Source of the DNA: Exiguobacterium chiriqhucha RW-2
Lineage (GTDB): Bacteria; Bacillota; Bacilli; Exiguobacteriales; Exiguobacteriaceae
Assembly (NCBI RefSeq): GCF_000416965.1
Contig: NZ_ATCL01000020.1
Coordinates: 682,001 to 746,000, forward strand
Length of the DNA stretch: 64,000 nt
Direction: 5' to 3'
The notes below the pieces were generated by a model, which saw nothing but the letters and a program-made list of their open reading frames with translations, had not been told where the DNA came from and did no database searches. Every line of letters starts with the position of its first letter. Position 1 is the first letter of the stretch. The position numbers and the translations under genes are program-made. This document shows, one piece after another, positions 8,638-16,625 of this stretch.

Positions 8638-9332
8638 CATCGTTTCGGTGTATCCAAATAGCGTTCGAAATGCCGCTCCAGCCAGTCCTGGAAGAACGAC
8701 ATGAACGTACAGATGCCCCAATAGATCAAGGCGACGACCAAATAGACGGTCATATAATCGAATTCCCGACCCCCGACGATTTTCGCCTTATTGAAAATCT
8801 CCGGAACCGTGATCATGGCGGCGAGCGAACTCGCTTTAATCAAATCGAGGAACACGTTCGAAAGCGGGGGGAGGGCAATCCGCGTCGCCTGAGGTAAGAT
8901 GACCCCTTTCAGCGTCAACCACTTGTTCATCCCGAGCGAGCGGGCCGCCTCGACTTGTCCTGGATCGACGGCACGGATCGCAGCCCGGACGATCTCCGCG
9001 ATATAGGCCGCCGAGTTCAGACTGAACCCGATGATTGCCGCCGTCAGCGCTGCGAACTCGATGCCGATGAATGGAAACCCTGAATATAAGATGAACAGGA
9101 TAATCAAAATCGGTACCCCCCGCATGAACGAGATATAGAACGTCGACGGGAACCGTAGCAACCGCGACGGTGACAGTTTCCCAAGGGCGAGCACGAGACC
9201 GAGCAACAAGCCGAAGAACATGCTGACGAATGAGATCCAAAGCGTGTTCGGCAAACCGCCTAGCAGATAAGGGAATGAGCGCACAGCCAGGTCGACGTCA
9301 AAAATCGCTTCCCATTTCACACCTTCGAACAT
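8637..9332 (-). CDS. polar amino-acid ABC transporter permease (TcyB/TcyL type)
   Basis: 231 residues with about five membrane helices and the HisM-type EAA loop EAARSLGMNKWLTLKGVILPQA near residue 145, which contacts the ATPase. The first helix region L-x-G-L-P-N-T-L-W-I-S-F is typical of polar amino-acid permeases, closest by eye to cystine permeases. It starts six bases after the binding-protein gene and has only a weak ribosome site, so coupled translation is likely. No ATPase gene follows: a terminator comes directly after the stop. It must use an ATPase encoded elsewhere. Confidence 0.87.
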   Translation of the reverse strand: MFEGVKWEAIFDVDLAVRSFPYLLGGLPNTLWISFVSMFFGLLLGLVLALGKLSPSRLLRFPSTFYISFMRGVPILIILFILYSGFPFIGIEFAALTAAIIGFSLNSAAYIAEIVRAAIRAVDPGQVEAARSLGMNKWLTLKGVILPQATRIALPPLSNVFLDLIKASSLAAMITVPEIFNKAKIVGGREFDYMTVYLVVALIYWGICTFMSFFQDWLERHFERYLDTPKR

Positions 9333-9338
9333 AAGTGC

Positions 9339-10187
9339 TTAGTCCAATTCGACGATGGTCGCGTCGACGTCTGGTTCGACCGAGACATCGGCACCGTTAT
9401 AGAACGTTTCCGACAACTCTTTCACCGTGCCGTCTTCAAGCATCTCGGCAAGGACGCGATCGATGTTCTCTTGAAGCTCTGCGTTCTCCTTATCCATCAA
9501 GAACGCAACTTCCTGCGGGTTATAGGCGATATCCGGGTGAATCGTGATATCGAACTCCGGGAAGAAGGCGAGGGCGAGCGTCTGGAGATAGTAGTCGTTC
9601 AAGATGACGTCGGTCCGTCCTGTCGAGACGTCACGAAGGTACTGGTCGTTCGTGGCGTTGTCATAGATGACTTCCTCGGCCCCGTATTGACGTGCCACGT
9701 CCATGAAGACGGTTGTCGCTTCTCCAGCGGCCTTTTTGCCTTTCAAATCCTCAAGTGACTCGATCCCAGACAGGTCGCTCTTCCGAACGATGGCCGTCCC
9801 GTACGTGTACTTATATGGCGTCGAGAAGGCGAACTTCTCTTTACGGTCCTCTGTGACCGAGATATCGTTTGCGGCGACGTCAACTTGTCCGTTTTGGACG
9901 CTCGTCAACATGTTGTCGAACGCCATCTCTTTGAATTGGACCTCGAGGTCGAGGCGTTTCCCGACCTCTTTCATGAGCTCGACGTCAAACCCCGTCAACG
10001 TATCGCTATCCTCTTCCCGGAACGAGGCCGGGTAGAGTGTCCCCGCTGTACCGACCGTGAGTGTACCGTCTTCTTTGATTTCGTCCCAGCGCGAAGTTTC
10101 GGCCTGATCGGTGCTAGAATCACCACACGCCGCGAGCGGGACAGCCAGTAATAGTGATGCTGCCAAACCTTTTGTCATACGTTTCAT
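9339..10187 (-). CDS. amino-acid ABC transporter substrate-binding lipoprotein
   Basis: 282 residues. A lipoprotein signal (MKRMTKGLAASLLLAVPLAACGDSS, lipobox L-A-A-C) precedes a family 3 solute-binding domain: GTLTVGTAGTLYPASF, DTLTGFDVELMKEVGKRL, MLTSVQNGQVDVAANDISVTEDRKEKFAFSTPY and a second lobe. Of the polar amino-acid class, closest in feel to cystine-binding TcyA/TcyK (inference). AAGGAGG lies seven bases before the ATG. First gene of a two-gene operon with the permease. Confidence 0.88.
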   Translation of the reverse strand: MKRMTKGLAASLLLAVPLAACGDSSTDQAETSRWDEIKEDGTLTVGTAGTLYPASFREEDSDTLTGFDVELMKEVGKRLDLEVQFKEMAFDNMLTSVQNGQVDVAANDISVTEDRKEKFAFSTPYKYTYGTAIVRKSDLSGIESLEDLKGKKAAGEATTVFMDVARQYGAEEVIYDNATNDQYLRDVSTGRTDVILNDYYLQTLALAFFPEFDITIHPDIAYNPQEVAFLMDKENAELQENIDRVLAEMLEDGTVKELSETFYNGADVSVEPDVDATIVELD

Positions 10188-10520
10188 TCAAGTTCCTCCT
10201 TAAGTTATCATCTGTCTAAAAATAGCATGACATACGCTTACAGGCAACTCCTAAAAGCGGATGAACAGCGTTAAAGTTATTTTTGAAACATAAATCCATA
10301 AAGCGCTAACATGTTGATGAATGAAGGATTCAATCGAATGACACAGTTTAGTAATTATGATGAAACAGATCAATGGATGTCGGTTTGAACAATACGGTTT
10401 AAGCAAAAATATCATCGTGTTGATCAGCCGACTCCGACCCATGTGAACTTTAATAATTCATGTATGATAGATAGTAAAGGCATATTCGTAACATATTAAA
10501 ATGAGGAGAGCGGGGGGCAA
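10188..10520. other. AT-rich intergenic region
   Basis: This 333-base gap between divergent genes is visibly richer in A and T than its surroundings. It holds the importer promoter at its left end and, near 10490-10515, the GAGGAGAGCGGGGGG ribosome site of the next gene. The open frame on the minus strand (10251-10442) has no ribosome site and a low-complexity composition; I do not call it a gene. Confidence 0.5.
10219..10247 (-). promoter_or_regulatory. candidate sigma-A promoter of the amino-acid importer
   Basis: On the minus strand, TTGCCT (10247-10242) and TATTTT (10224-10219) are separated by 17 bases, 30-60 bases upstream of the binding-protein start. Confidence 0.45.
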
Positions 10521-10916
10521 ATGAAAAAATGGGAGAGATGGACAGTCAATCCAGAGATACCGGCCAAACTATATCTGCAGGCTCTAATTGATGATAAAGA
10601 CGGATTAAGACTCGTGTTTATGGATACGCATGAGAACACGTATACATTCTTGTTTGACGGACTAGTGCTGTCGTATCGACATACAGGCGAAGGAACGCTT
10701 ATTAGAACGCTAGAACATTTATACAAACATTATGACATTGATTTTTTTAGCAATTGGACACTCTTTCAAGTGACCGATTCCAGCTATTTAAAATGGCTAG
10801 CTGAAGAATCAACAAACATTTACGAAGCGGTTTATAATATTCAGCATTACGTGTTTCTGACATCAAATGATGTAATTGAAGTGTTGTCGACAGACCCACC
10901 GACTTTGATTTCATGA
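10521..10916 (+). CDS. protein of unknown function (131 residues)
   Basis: No family recognised. A soluble, acidic protein without signal peptide or membrane helix; it is rich in aromatic and beta-branched residues (FMDTHENTYTFLFDGLVLSYRHT, TLEHLYKHYDIDFFSNWTLFQV) and ends with HYVFLTSNDVIEVLSTDPP. The size and the YTFLFDG, NIQHY and EVLS pattern recall small immunity-type or YxiG-like cytosolic proteins, but this is only an impression. Codon use is AT-richer than in the flanking genes, which suggests recent transfer together with the next gene. Confidence 0.6.
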   Translation: MKKWERWTVNPEIPAKLYLQALIDDKDGLRLVFMDTHENTYTFLFDGLVLSYRHTGEGTLIRTLEHLYKHYDIDFFSNWTLFQVTDSSYLKWLAEESTNIYEAVYNIQHYVFLTSNDVIEVLSTDPPTLIS

Positions 10917-10996
10917 CCGCCATTTTACGGCTAGTCTAGTGAGACCATTTGGTTTTGGGATGGAGCGGTCATTACATTTGAAGGGAGAAAGATGCA

Positions 10997-11539
10997 ATGG
11001 AAGAAGCACCGAACATCTCGATCAAAGCGTTAGATGAGTATTCCATCAGCGTCGTAAACGAAGCCAATAATGCGTTTCCAGTCATCGGGAAAATCATCCC
11101 GAGCTTTTGTGACGGGGTTTGGATGTATGAGGAACAGTTATATGAGAAAGCCCATGAGACGAGCTTCCCAGACGATTCACTAGACTGGCATGAATACATC
11201 AACAGTGAGGACAAACAAGTATTCTTGGCATTCGACGAGACGACATGTATTGGACAAATCCGTGTGGTGAAAGACTGGAACCGTTTTGCTTATATCGAGA
11301 ACATCGCGGTCCGTGGCAGCTATCGCAACAGCGGGCTTGGGCATTTGCTGATAGAAGCTGCGCAGACGTGGGCAAAAAAGCAATCGTTGCTGGGATTGTC
11401 ACTCGAAGCGCAGAACGATAACGTGATCGCGTGTCGATTTTATGCGAAAGAAGGGTTCGCGCTCGGCGGTGTCGATACGCTCAAACAGACCGGCAATCCG
11501 AGGATCGACATGACGTTGTATTGGTACAAGATATTCTGA
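10997..11539 (+). CDS. streptothricin acetyltransferase-like GNAT (SatA/YyaR type)
   Basis: 180 residues. GNAT fold with the acetyl-CoA pyrophosphate-binding loop RGSYRNSGLGHLLIEAAQ (R-x2-G-x-G motif with substitutions) near residue 115. The succession VIGKIIPSF, FLAFDETTCIGQIRVVKDWNRFAYIENIAV, LSLEAQNDNVIACRFYAKEGFALGGVDT and I-D-M-T-L-Y-W-Y closely follows the Bacillus YyaR/SatA protein, which N-acetylates the beta-lysine of streptothricin. Function by similarity from memory; resistance itself is not shown. AAGGGAG lies about nine bases before the ATG. A chromosomal copy is known in Bacillus, so it need not be mobile, but it sits in an AT-richer patch. Confidence 0.75.
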   Translation: MEEAPNISIKALDEYSISVVNEANNAFPVIGKIIPSFCDGVWMYEEQLYEKAHETSFPDDSLDWHEYINSEDKQVFLAFDETTCIGQIRVVKDWNRFAYIENIAVRGSYRNSGLGHLLIEAAQTWAKKQSLLGLSLEAQNDNVIACRFYAKEGFALGGVDTLKQTGNPRIDMTLYWYKIF

Positions 11540-11551
11540 TTTTTTCGAGAG

Positions 11552-11671
<120 letters not shown>

Positions 11672-11694
11672 ATCTGAAATTTGAGATAAGGGAT

Positions 11695-12144
11695 TCAAGA
11701 TCGCGTAAATCGAATCAATGTGACACCCGGTTCCGGTTCGAACTCAGCGCTCGGTTCGAACCCGAGCTTCGTGTACAGCTTCTTGGCCGGACCGTTATGT
11801 TTTCCCGTATGCACATAGACAAGCTTGTCTTCATGCAAGCTGAGCACATGTTCGAGCAACGTCGTCGCGAGCCTCGCCCTGAAATATGTCGGATCGATAC
11901 ATAACTTCGTGACCTCGACCGTGTTCTCAGCCGCTTCGACCGTGATGAATCCGATCAACCGCTCGTCGTTATATAAGCCATAGCTTGTTCCTGGCAGATT
12001 TTGAATCACTTCGACCGTCTCATAACGCGCTGGAATCTCATCGAATCCGATCAGCTCGGCCTCGACTGCATAAGCGTTCCGTTGAATCTCGAGCATCTGC
12101 TCGGCCAGTTGATAATCTGTCGTCTGAATCTCGCGTAACTCCAT
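11695..12144 (-). CDS. GNAT family N-acetyltransferase
   Basis: 149 residues. The GNAT core is visible: ERLIGFITVEAAENTVEVTKLCIDP (beta 4 and acceptor strand), FRARLATTLLEHVL (a degenerate acetyl-CoA loop, normally Q/R-x2-G-x-G/A, here R-A-R-L-A-T) and GPAKKLYTKLGFEP (beta 5/alpha 4). The acceptor substrate is unknown. The ATG has GGAGGTG seven bases upstream. It follows the metallo-hydrolase gene by 17 bases and ends in a nested hairpin, so it is the last gene of a small operon. Confidence 0.82.
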   Translation of the reverse strand: MELREIQTTDYQLAEQMLEIQRNAYAVEAELIGFDEIPARYETVEVIQNLPGTSYGLYNDERLIGFITVEAAENTVEVTKLCIDPTYFRARLATTLLEHVLSLHEDKLVYVHTGKHNGPAKKLYTKLGFEPSAEFEPEPGVTLIRFTRS

Positions 12145-12161
12145 CTGTCAGCACCTCCGGC

Positions 12162-12878
12162 TTATCGTGAAAATAGACGTGCTTGCTTGCGTTTGGCCCG
12201 TTTGAGTGCCAAATAGAGTCGGTGTGTCCCAGCGACGGGCTGTCCGTGCCCGACGAACGTGTGGCGCGGTGCCAGGTCGATCAATTTCTCCGCATGCTCG
12301 ACCGCTGCCCGTTTGTCCCATGTCGCGACTCCCGGGAGCGGGAACAACGGGCGCACATCCCCTGCCACGGCGACTCCCCCGCGTGTCTGGAACGCGTCAC
12401 CAGCAAACAAGTTCCGCTCCTTCTCATCGAAATAGGCGATGGAGCCCGGGGTATGACCGGCTGCGGGATAGACCTTCAGGCCGAACAAACGCTCACCTGG
12501 ATCGAGCAACTTATCCGGCAAAGAGTGGATGGTCGGGAGCGATCCTTTTAGTTTAAGTGGCCGCTCATCCGGGTCGGTCGTCTTGTCCCCTTCAAGGAGA
12601 CGGGCATCCCGACGTGAGACATATAGCTCGGCGTGCGGATGCGCCTTCAAGATGGCGTCGACACCACCGACGTGATCGCCATGGGCGTGCGTCAGCAAGA
12701 TGGCGAGCAGCGGACGCTCCTGTGCCTCGATATAGGCTAAAATCGCTTCCGCATTGCGCTCGAGGGCGGTGTCGATCAAGATGAGTCCGAGCTCCCGTTC
12801 AATCAACTGGACGTTAATCGGTAATATAGGCGCATAGAATGTCAGTTGATGGACGTGATCAATCCGTGTGACTTTCAT
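12162..12878 (-). CDS. MBL-fold metallo-hydrolase
   Basis: 238 residues. The metal-binding motif T-H-A-H-G-D-H-V-G-G lies near residue 62, with the further ligands H in YPAAGHTPGS near 138, D in LFAGDAF near 155 and H in TFVGHGQP near 205. This is the full dinuclear zinc set of the metallo-beta-lactamase superfamily. Members hydrolyse thioesters, lactones, phosphodiesters or lactams; the plain architecture suggests a glyoxalase II- or lactonase-like enzyme, not an antibiotic resistance enzyme. AAGGGGAGGGG precedes the ATG. Cotranscribed with the NUDIX gene upstream (14-base gap) and the GNAT gene downstream. Confidence 0.88.
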   Translation of the reverse strand: MKVTRIDHVHQLTFYAPILPINVQLIERELGLILIDTALERNAEAILAYIEAQERPLLAILLTHAHGDHVGGVDAILKAHPHAELYVSRRDARLLEGDKTTDPDERPLKLKGSLPTIHSLPDKLLDPGERLFGLKVYPAAGHTPGSIAYFDEKERNLFAGDAFQTRGGVAVAGDVRPLFPLPGVATWDKRAAVEHAEKLIDLAPRHTFVGHGQPVAGTHRLYLALKRAKRKQARLFSR

Positions 12879-12892
12879 AGTATCCCCTCCCC

Positions 12893-13504
12893 TTAATCAA
12901 ACAACGTGATCCAATCTTCTTGCCATCTAGCCTCAAAACACATATAAAGCTGTTCCTGTGTGTTCCGTGCGGTCGATAAAGGTGGTAAGTTGTCCCGCGT
13001 GAAGAACGCGACCTCGCTCGTCTCATGGCTCACCTGCGCCTCTCCACCAATCAGCTCGCATTCGATGAACAGTTTATAGTAATGCTGCGACAGCGGTGGA
13101 TGGTCGTGATGATGCATGTCGAACAACGCGAGCAGCCGCACCGGTACGACATCATACCCGGCCTCTTCCTCAATCTCCTTAATGATATTTTGGGCCGGGG
13201 ACAGCCCGACCTCACAAAAACCACCTGGTAACGTCCAAAGCCCGTCCGAACGCTCTTTGACGAGCAAGATTGCATCGTCCCGGAAGACGACACCACGCAC
13301 ATCGAGTTTCGGTGTCGGGTATCCATCGACGTGCGTCAATTTCGTGACCTCCTCCAAGGCGAGGTCTGACTGTCGTTCGAACATCTCGGTCGCGATTCGT
13401 TGGAGCTCGACGTAACGTTCGCGATCGAACTCGTCTTTCGTAAACGTCAAGCCAGCCTGTGCCAGCGCCTGGAGCCGTTTGGCCCAGTCGAGCCATTGAG
13501 ACAT
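12893..13504 (-). CDS. NUDIX hydrolase with N-terminal helical domain; altered NUDIX box
   Basis: 203 residues from the ATG at 13504, which has GGAGGGA upstream; the longer frame to 13633 lacks one. An N-terminal helical region (MSQWLDWAKRLQALAQAGLTFTKDEFDRERY) resembles the NUDIX_N domain of ADP-ribose pyrophosphatase-like proteins. The NUDIX domain begins near residue 65. Its box reads GGFCEVGLSPAQNIIKEIEEEAGY: the canonical G-x5-E glutamate is replaced by Leu and the usual R of REU by K, while the metal-binding E-I-E-E-E part is intact. Substrate unknown; activity may be altered. First gene of an operon with the MBL and GNAT genes. Confidence 0.83.
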   Translation of the reverse strand: MSQWLDWAKRLQALAQAGLTFTKDEFDRERYVELQRIATEMFERQSDLALEEVTKLTHVDGYPTPKLDVRGVVFRDDAILLVKERSDGLWTLPGGFCEVGLSPAQNIIKEIEEEAGYDVVPVRLLALFDMHHHDHPPLSQHYYKLFIECELIGGEAQVSHETSEVAFFTRDNLPPLSTARNTQEQLYMCFEARWQEDWITLFD

Positions 13505-13645
13505 AGTGATCCCTCCATGATTTATCCTCTTATCCCATTCGCCATACAATGGGCTTGTTCCTTTTAGCAATACCCGCTCCCATAAGAAAGTACCTATCCT
13601 CCCCGTGATATACTGAAGTGAGAACAGTGGCAAAGGAGGAACGAT

Positions 13646-14152
13646 ATGTCGATGGCAGTGTTATCCCAGTTCAAAGAAGACTTGGACGGCTATACCGAAC
13701 GGCAGTTGCGCTATCAGGCAGCAGCAGACGTCTGGTCAATCGGGCAGATGTACGACCATATCATCGTGGTGGCCGAGGAATATGCAGACGAGATTGAACG
13801 GTGTCTCGCTTCACACGAAGAGCAACCGCTCGGAAAGACCGAATTCGGTGAACGATTGTTTCAGGCCGGTGGGTTCCCTCCGATTAAAATCCGTTTACCT
13901 GATGAGATGAACCAACCTCCGAACAACACGGACAAGCGTGAGACTCTCGAGCGACGACTCGACGAGTTGTCTGCGCGTTTGAAGCGACTTGAACCGCTCG
14001 TCCGCTCAGCTAACCGTGACGTCAAAGCCCGGCATGGTGGTTTTGGCTGGCTGAACGCACAGGAGTGGTACGACCTCATCGAGATGCATACCCGGCATCA
14101 CTTGCGCCAACAGGCCGATTTGGAGCGCTATCTGATAGAGGCCGAGCTTTGA
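13646..14152 (+). CDS. DinB-superfamily protein
   Basis: 168 residues forming the four-helix DinB/YfiT bundle. Candidate metal ligands are H in IGQMYDHII near residue 38 and the pair in EMHTRHHLRQ near residue 150, the expected three-histidine arrangement. Proteins of this group are metal-dependent hydrolases or thiol (bacillithiol-type) transferases; the particular reaction cannot be given. The ATG at 13646 has AAAGGAGG six bases upstream. Divergent from the NUDIX operon and converging on parC, with a shared terminator. Confidence 0.8.
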   Translation: MSMAVLSQFKEDLDGYTERQLRYQAAADVWSIGQMYDHIIVVAEEYADEIERCLASHEEQPLGKTEFGERLFQAGGFPPIKIRLPDEMNQPPNNTDKRETLERRLDELSARLKRLEPLVRSANRDVKARHGGFGWLNAQEWYDLIEMHTRHHLRQQADLERYLIEAEL

Positions 14153-14161
14153 ATCCATAAG

Positions 14162-14208
14162 AAAAACCCTGTATCAAAGACAATGGTCTCTGGTACAGGG
14201 TTTTCTTT
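14162..14208. terminator. bidirectional terminator between DinB-like gene and parC
   Basis: AAAAACCCTGTA and GGTACAGGGTTTT pair around an inner AGAC/GTCT stem, with A- and T-runs on both sides. Confidence 0.85.
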
Positions 14209-14217
14209 AGTTCGATC

Positions 14218-16623
14218 TCAATCGAGATACACGTCCTCAATCTCTCCGAACGTCTCTTCATCAAACACGAACGAGCCGTTGGCGTAGCGGTCCAAGAGCG
14301 TCAACTGCTTCGTTTTGACCGTCTTCGCTTTCTCTTTCCCGATGATGTGGAGGGTTTCATCGTCATGCACCGGGAGCACACGGCGAATCTGATGCGGTTT
14401 CGATTTGACTTCGCGGATGAGCATCGTCCCGCGCAAGTTGCGGTTCGTGCAGTCGAACTGATCCTCGAGCTTCATCTTCTTGACCGCTCCACGTTGCGTC
14501 ACAAGGACGAACAGCGGCGGTGTGAAGAAGGCGAAGGCATCGGCGACCATGTCCCCATCCTTCAAGTTCATCGCTTTGACGCCGGCAGCGCGCTGACCGA
14601 CGACCGGCACGTCATCTTCTTTGAACCAGAGGCCGTAACCGCGCTCAGAGACGAGGAACAGTTGGCCAGGCCCGTCACTGATGCCGGCGAAGACGACCTC
14701 GTCGTCGCCTTTCAGTTTGAGCGCCATGAGCGCCTTCGACTTGCGTTGGGCGTCATAGTCACGGAGCGGTGTCCGTTTGACCATCCCTTCACGCGTCACG
14801 AACAGACAGTGTGCGTCGGTGTCGAACGTCGAGACGACATCGGCCGAAACGACTTGTTCGCCTTCGATCGGCACGAGGTTGGCGACATGCTGTCCGGCGT
14901 CTTTCCATTTCGACTCTGGAATCTGATGGACCGGGATGAGCAAGTAACTGCCTTTGTTCGTCCAGACGAGCAAGTGGTCCGTCGTCATCGCCTGGGTGAC
15001 GAGGACGGGACGGTCTTTCTGCTTCATCTCCGGCATCTCGTCGCTCGAGGCGCCATATGAGCGCATCGATGAACGTTTGACGTACCCGTCGCGACTGACG
15101 AACACCATCGTCTCTTCGACGGCGATCATGACCTCTGTCTTCAGTTTCAACTCTTCGACCTCGGACTCGATGACCGAGCGTCGTGCGTCGCCGAACTCGT
15201 CACGGAGTGCGGTCAACTCTTTCGAGATGAGCTTCCGTTTCGTCGCGTCGACGTTCAAGATGTTGGCGAGGCGAGCAATCTCTTTTTGGAGCGCCTTCGC
15301 CTCTTTTTGGAGCTCGACGATATCCGTGTTCGTCAACCGATACAGTTGGAGCATGACAACCGCTTCGGCTTGACGGTCTGAGAACGAGAACCGCTCCATG
15401 AGCTTCTGCTTCGCCTCGGACTTGTCTTTGGCCGAACGGATGAGTTCGAGCGTCTCGTCAAGGACCGAGATGGCCTGTTCGAGCGCATCGACGATCTCGG
15501 CGCGTTTCTTCGCCTGGTCGAGCTCGAACGTCGTGCGTCGAGTGACGACCTCTTCGACGTGCTTCAAGTATGCGTCGATAATCGACAAGAGACCCATCTG
15601 TTTCGGTGTCCGGTTGACGATGGCGACCATGTTGTAGTTATAGGCGAGCTGCAGATCGGTATGCTTCAAGAAGAAATGGAGCACACCTTCCGCATCGGCT
15701 TCCTTCTTCAACTCGATGACGACGCGGACACCGGTCCGGTCAGTCTCGTCACGGACTTCGGCGACGCCTTCGACTTTGCGGTCGAGGCGAAGCTCTTCCA
15801 TCTTCTTGACGAGGTTCGCCTTGTTCACCTCATACGGGAGCTCGGTGATGGTAATCTGTTCACGACCTCCCTTAAGTGGCTCGATGACCGATTTGGCACG
15901 GATGATGACCTTGCCTTTTCCGGTCTCGAACGCCTTCAAGATGCCGTCTTTGCCCATGACGATCCCGCCAGACGGGAAGTCAGGTCCTTGCATGTAACGG
16001 AATGCGTCATTCGTCGTCTCGACCTCACCTTTCAAGCGGGCGATGGCGAGGTTGAGCACCTCGGTCAAGTTGTGCGGCGGAATCTCGGTCGCATAACCGG
16101 CAGAGATTCCCGTCGTCCCGTTCATGAGCAGGTTCGGGAGGAGTGACGGCAAAACGAGCGGCTCTTCGGTCGAATCGTCGAAGTTCGGCGTATAGTCGAC
16201 CGTGTTCTTAGAGATCGACGTCAGCATGACGCCGGCGATCTTCGACAGACGGGCCTCGGTATACCGCATCGCGGCGGCCGAGTCGCCGTCCATCGAGCCG
16301 TTGTTCCCGTGCATGTCGATGAGCGGGTAACGCAACTTCCAGTCCTGCGATAGGCGTACCATCGCCTCATAGACGGAACTGTCACCGTGCGGGTGATAGT
16401 TACCGATAACGTTACCGACCGTCTTGGCCGATTTGCGGTACGGTTTCTCGTTCGTGTTGCCTTCATGGTGCATCGCATACAGGATGCGGCGCTGAACGGG
16501 TTTGAGCCCGTCGCGCGCGTCCGGGAGGGCCCGGTCCTGGATGATATATTTCGAGTAACGCCCGAAGCGGTCACCGACGACCTGTTCGAGCGACAAGTTT
16601 AAAATGTGTTGAATCGTCGACAT
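14218..16623 (-). CDS. parC: DNA topoisomerase IV subunit A
   Basis: 801 residues. The breakage-reunion domain starts with GRYSKYIIQDRALPDARDGLKPVQRRIL and contains the catalytic Tyr in A-A-A-M-R-Y-T-E-A near residue 120. The quinolone-determining segment YHPHGDSSVYEAMVRLSQDW keeps Ser and Glu at the positions equivalent to S80 and E84 of Staphylococcus ParC, so no classic resistance change is present. Beta-propeller repeats follow from about residue 500. ParC decatenates sister chromosomes with ParE. The gene starts two bases after the parE stop, as part of a parE-parC operon; assignment to topoisomerase IV instead of gyrase rests on the short C-terminal domain and gene order. Confidence 0.95.
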   Translation of the reverse strand: MSTIQHILNLSLEQVVGDRFGRYSKYIIQDRALPDARDGLKPVQRRILYAMHHEGNTNEKPYRKSAKTVGNVIGNYHPHGDSSVYEAMVRLSQDWKLRYPLIDMHGNNGSMDGDSAAAMRYTEARLSKIAGVMLTSISKNTVDYTPNFDDSTEEPLVLPSLLPNLLMNGTTGISAGYATEIPPHNLTEVLNLAIARLKGEVETTNDAFRYMQGPDFPSGGIVMGKDGILKAFETGKGKVIIRAKSVIEPLKGGREQITITELPYEVNKANLVKKMEELRLDRKVEGVAEVRDETDRTGVRVVIELKKEADAEGVLHFFLKHTDLQLAYNYNMVAIVNRTPKQMGLLSIIDAYLKHVEEVVTRRTTFELDQAKKRAEIVDALEQAISVLDETLELIRSAKDKSEAKQKLMERFSFSDRQAEAVVMLQLYRLTNTDIVELQKEAKALQKEIARLANILNVDATKRKLISKELTALRDEFGDARRSVIESEVEELKLKTEVMIAVEETMVFVSRDGYVKRSSMRSYGASSDEMPEMKQKDRPVLVTQAMTTDHLLVWTNKGSYLLIPVHQIPESKWKDAGQHVANLVPIEGEQVVSADVVSTFDTDAHCLFVTREGMVKRTPLRDYDAQRKSKALMALKLKGDDEVVFAGISDGPGQLFLVSERGYGLWFKEDDVPVVGQRAAGVKAMNLKDGDMVADAFAFFTPPLFVLVTQRGAVKKMKLEDQFDCTNRNLRGTMLIREVKSKPHQIRRVLPVHDDETLHIIGKEKAKTVKTKQLTLLDRYANGSFVFDEETFGEIEDVYLD

Positions 16624-16625
16624 CT

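Noticed and set aside
10251-10442. 63-codon minus-strand frame in the AT-rich gap
   Set aside because: No ribosome site, low-complexity hydrophobic product, overlaps the importer promoter.
12162-12878. metallo-beta-lactamase as antibiotic resistance gene
   Set aside because: Only the fold and the metal site are shared; there is no signal peptide and the operon context (NUDIX, GNAT) does not point to resistance.
14347-15060. 237-codon plus-strand frame opposite parC
   Set aside because: Antisense shadow of a highly conserved gene; no ribosome site.
15950-16623. quinolone-resistance changes in ParC
   Set aside because: The HPHGDSSVYEAM segment keeps the wild-type Ser and Glu.
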